Of a stretch of DNA of 64,000 bases, positions 63,849 through 64,000 are shown piece by piece. Both the position numbers and the translations under genes were made by a program. Within the stretch, counting starts at the first letter, position 1. Every line of letters starts with the position of its first letter. The stretch spans positions 682,001 to 746,000 of the forward strand of contig CANNBV010000001.1 in assembly GCA_947502975.1 (NCBI GenBank), written 5' to 3'. This stretch comes from an uncultured Flavobacteriaceae bacterium (lineage in GTDB: Bacteria > Bacteroidota > Bacteroidia > Flavobacteriales > Flavobacteriaceae). Below the pieces are notes generated by a model. That model was not told the DNA's origin, did not search any database, and worked only from the letters and a program-made list of their open reading frames with translations.

Positions 63849-63971
63849 ATGAAGAATATACTACGTATTATTCTGCTTTTAGCACTGATCTTTATTGGGA
63901 GTAAAGTTTTGTTCTCAGATTTTAGTTTAGAAAAATCTGAAAATAAAACCTTGGCAGTCGTAAAAAAATAA
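63849..63971 (+). CDS. 40-residue membrane peptide, hypothetical
   Basis: ATG 63849 to TAA 63971. One hydrophobic segment near the N-terminus (NILRIILLLALIFIGSKVLF), preceded by Lys, then a polar tail ending in KK. A -7-like TATATTTT (about 63803-63810) lies upstream. A short frame can occur by chance, but the Lys-hydrophobic-polar layout and upstream promoter-like sequence support translation. No family is recognised. It could be a small membrane-associated regulator or a lone signal-anchor peptide. Confidence 0.5.
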   Translation: MKNILRIILLLALIFIGSKVLFSDFSLEKSENKTLAVVKK

Positions 63972-64000
63972 GTTTTTAATTACTAAGAGCTGTCCCCAAT

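Noticed and set aside
1-64000. CRISPR array, tRNA or rRNA genes
   Set aside because: No regularly spaced repeats of suitable length, no cloverleaf-like segments and no rRNA sequence recognised; tRNA absence should be confirmed with tRNAscan-SE.

Overview
The window looks like chromosomal DNA from a marine-type member of the Flavobacteriaceae (Bacteroidota). The evidence is low GC, TAnnTTTG promoter boxes, few Shine-Dalgarno sequences, type IX secretion (T9SS) C-terminal domains, TonB-dependent receptors with carboxypeptidase-like N-terminal domains, DUF6089 and DUF6503 proteins, and the flavobacterial order pdxJ / CBS-nadK-DUF6089-uppS-bamA-ompH-ompH-murI. A genus such as Winogradskyella, Olleya or Psychroserpens is only a guess. 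I saw no rRNA, tRNA, CRISPR array, prophage or intact insertion sequence, and no gene-free stretch exceeds 300 bp.

Layout. 1-8.5 kb: the tail of an outer-membrane beta-barrel gene, then a PiT phosphate transporter, a MORN-repeat protein, a TonB receptor with a partner lipoprotein, and a stand-alone transthyretin-like protein. The last four units share TGTTA half-sites at 11-bp spacing in their upstream regions, which suggests one OmpR/PhoB-type regulon, plausibly for phosphate. 8.5-20.3 kb: dgt, a GH16 glucanase, dxs, a secreted M36 protease, a TonB-like protein, tadA, a ClC transporter and a DUF6503 protein. 20.3-29 kb: aspS and a complete tetR-tolC-MFP-RND efflux operon with a clear promoter and palindromic operator. 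29-42 kb: polyprenyl synthase, OmpA-PD40 protein, GH3-family enzyme, DUF2797, LysE, degenerate M23, rpsU, DUF2071, a lipoprotein and AsmA. 42-51 kb: a queuosine precursor transporter, then the envelope cluster running from the CBS protein and nadK through uppS, bamA and two ompH genes to murI. 51-64 kb: pdxJ, a hydrolase, a four-helix membrane protein, the tig-clpP-clpX proteostasis cluster, pth, a reprolysin-like T9SS protease, ribF, an HTTM protein, serS and a 40-residue membrane peptide.

Two patterns are not explained by the genes. The first is a family of at least five intergenic elements (about 9955, 17442, 30562, 37589 and 39267). The full copies have constant ends and a central part that differs in sequence but keeps a hairpin. 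Four of the five lie just beyond stop codons in the same orientation. The second is the set of 11-bp phased TGTTA arrays in front of the phosphate-transporter neighbourhood. Most of the rest is ordinary flavobacterial core genome.
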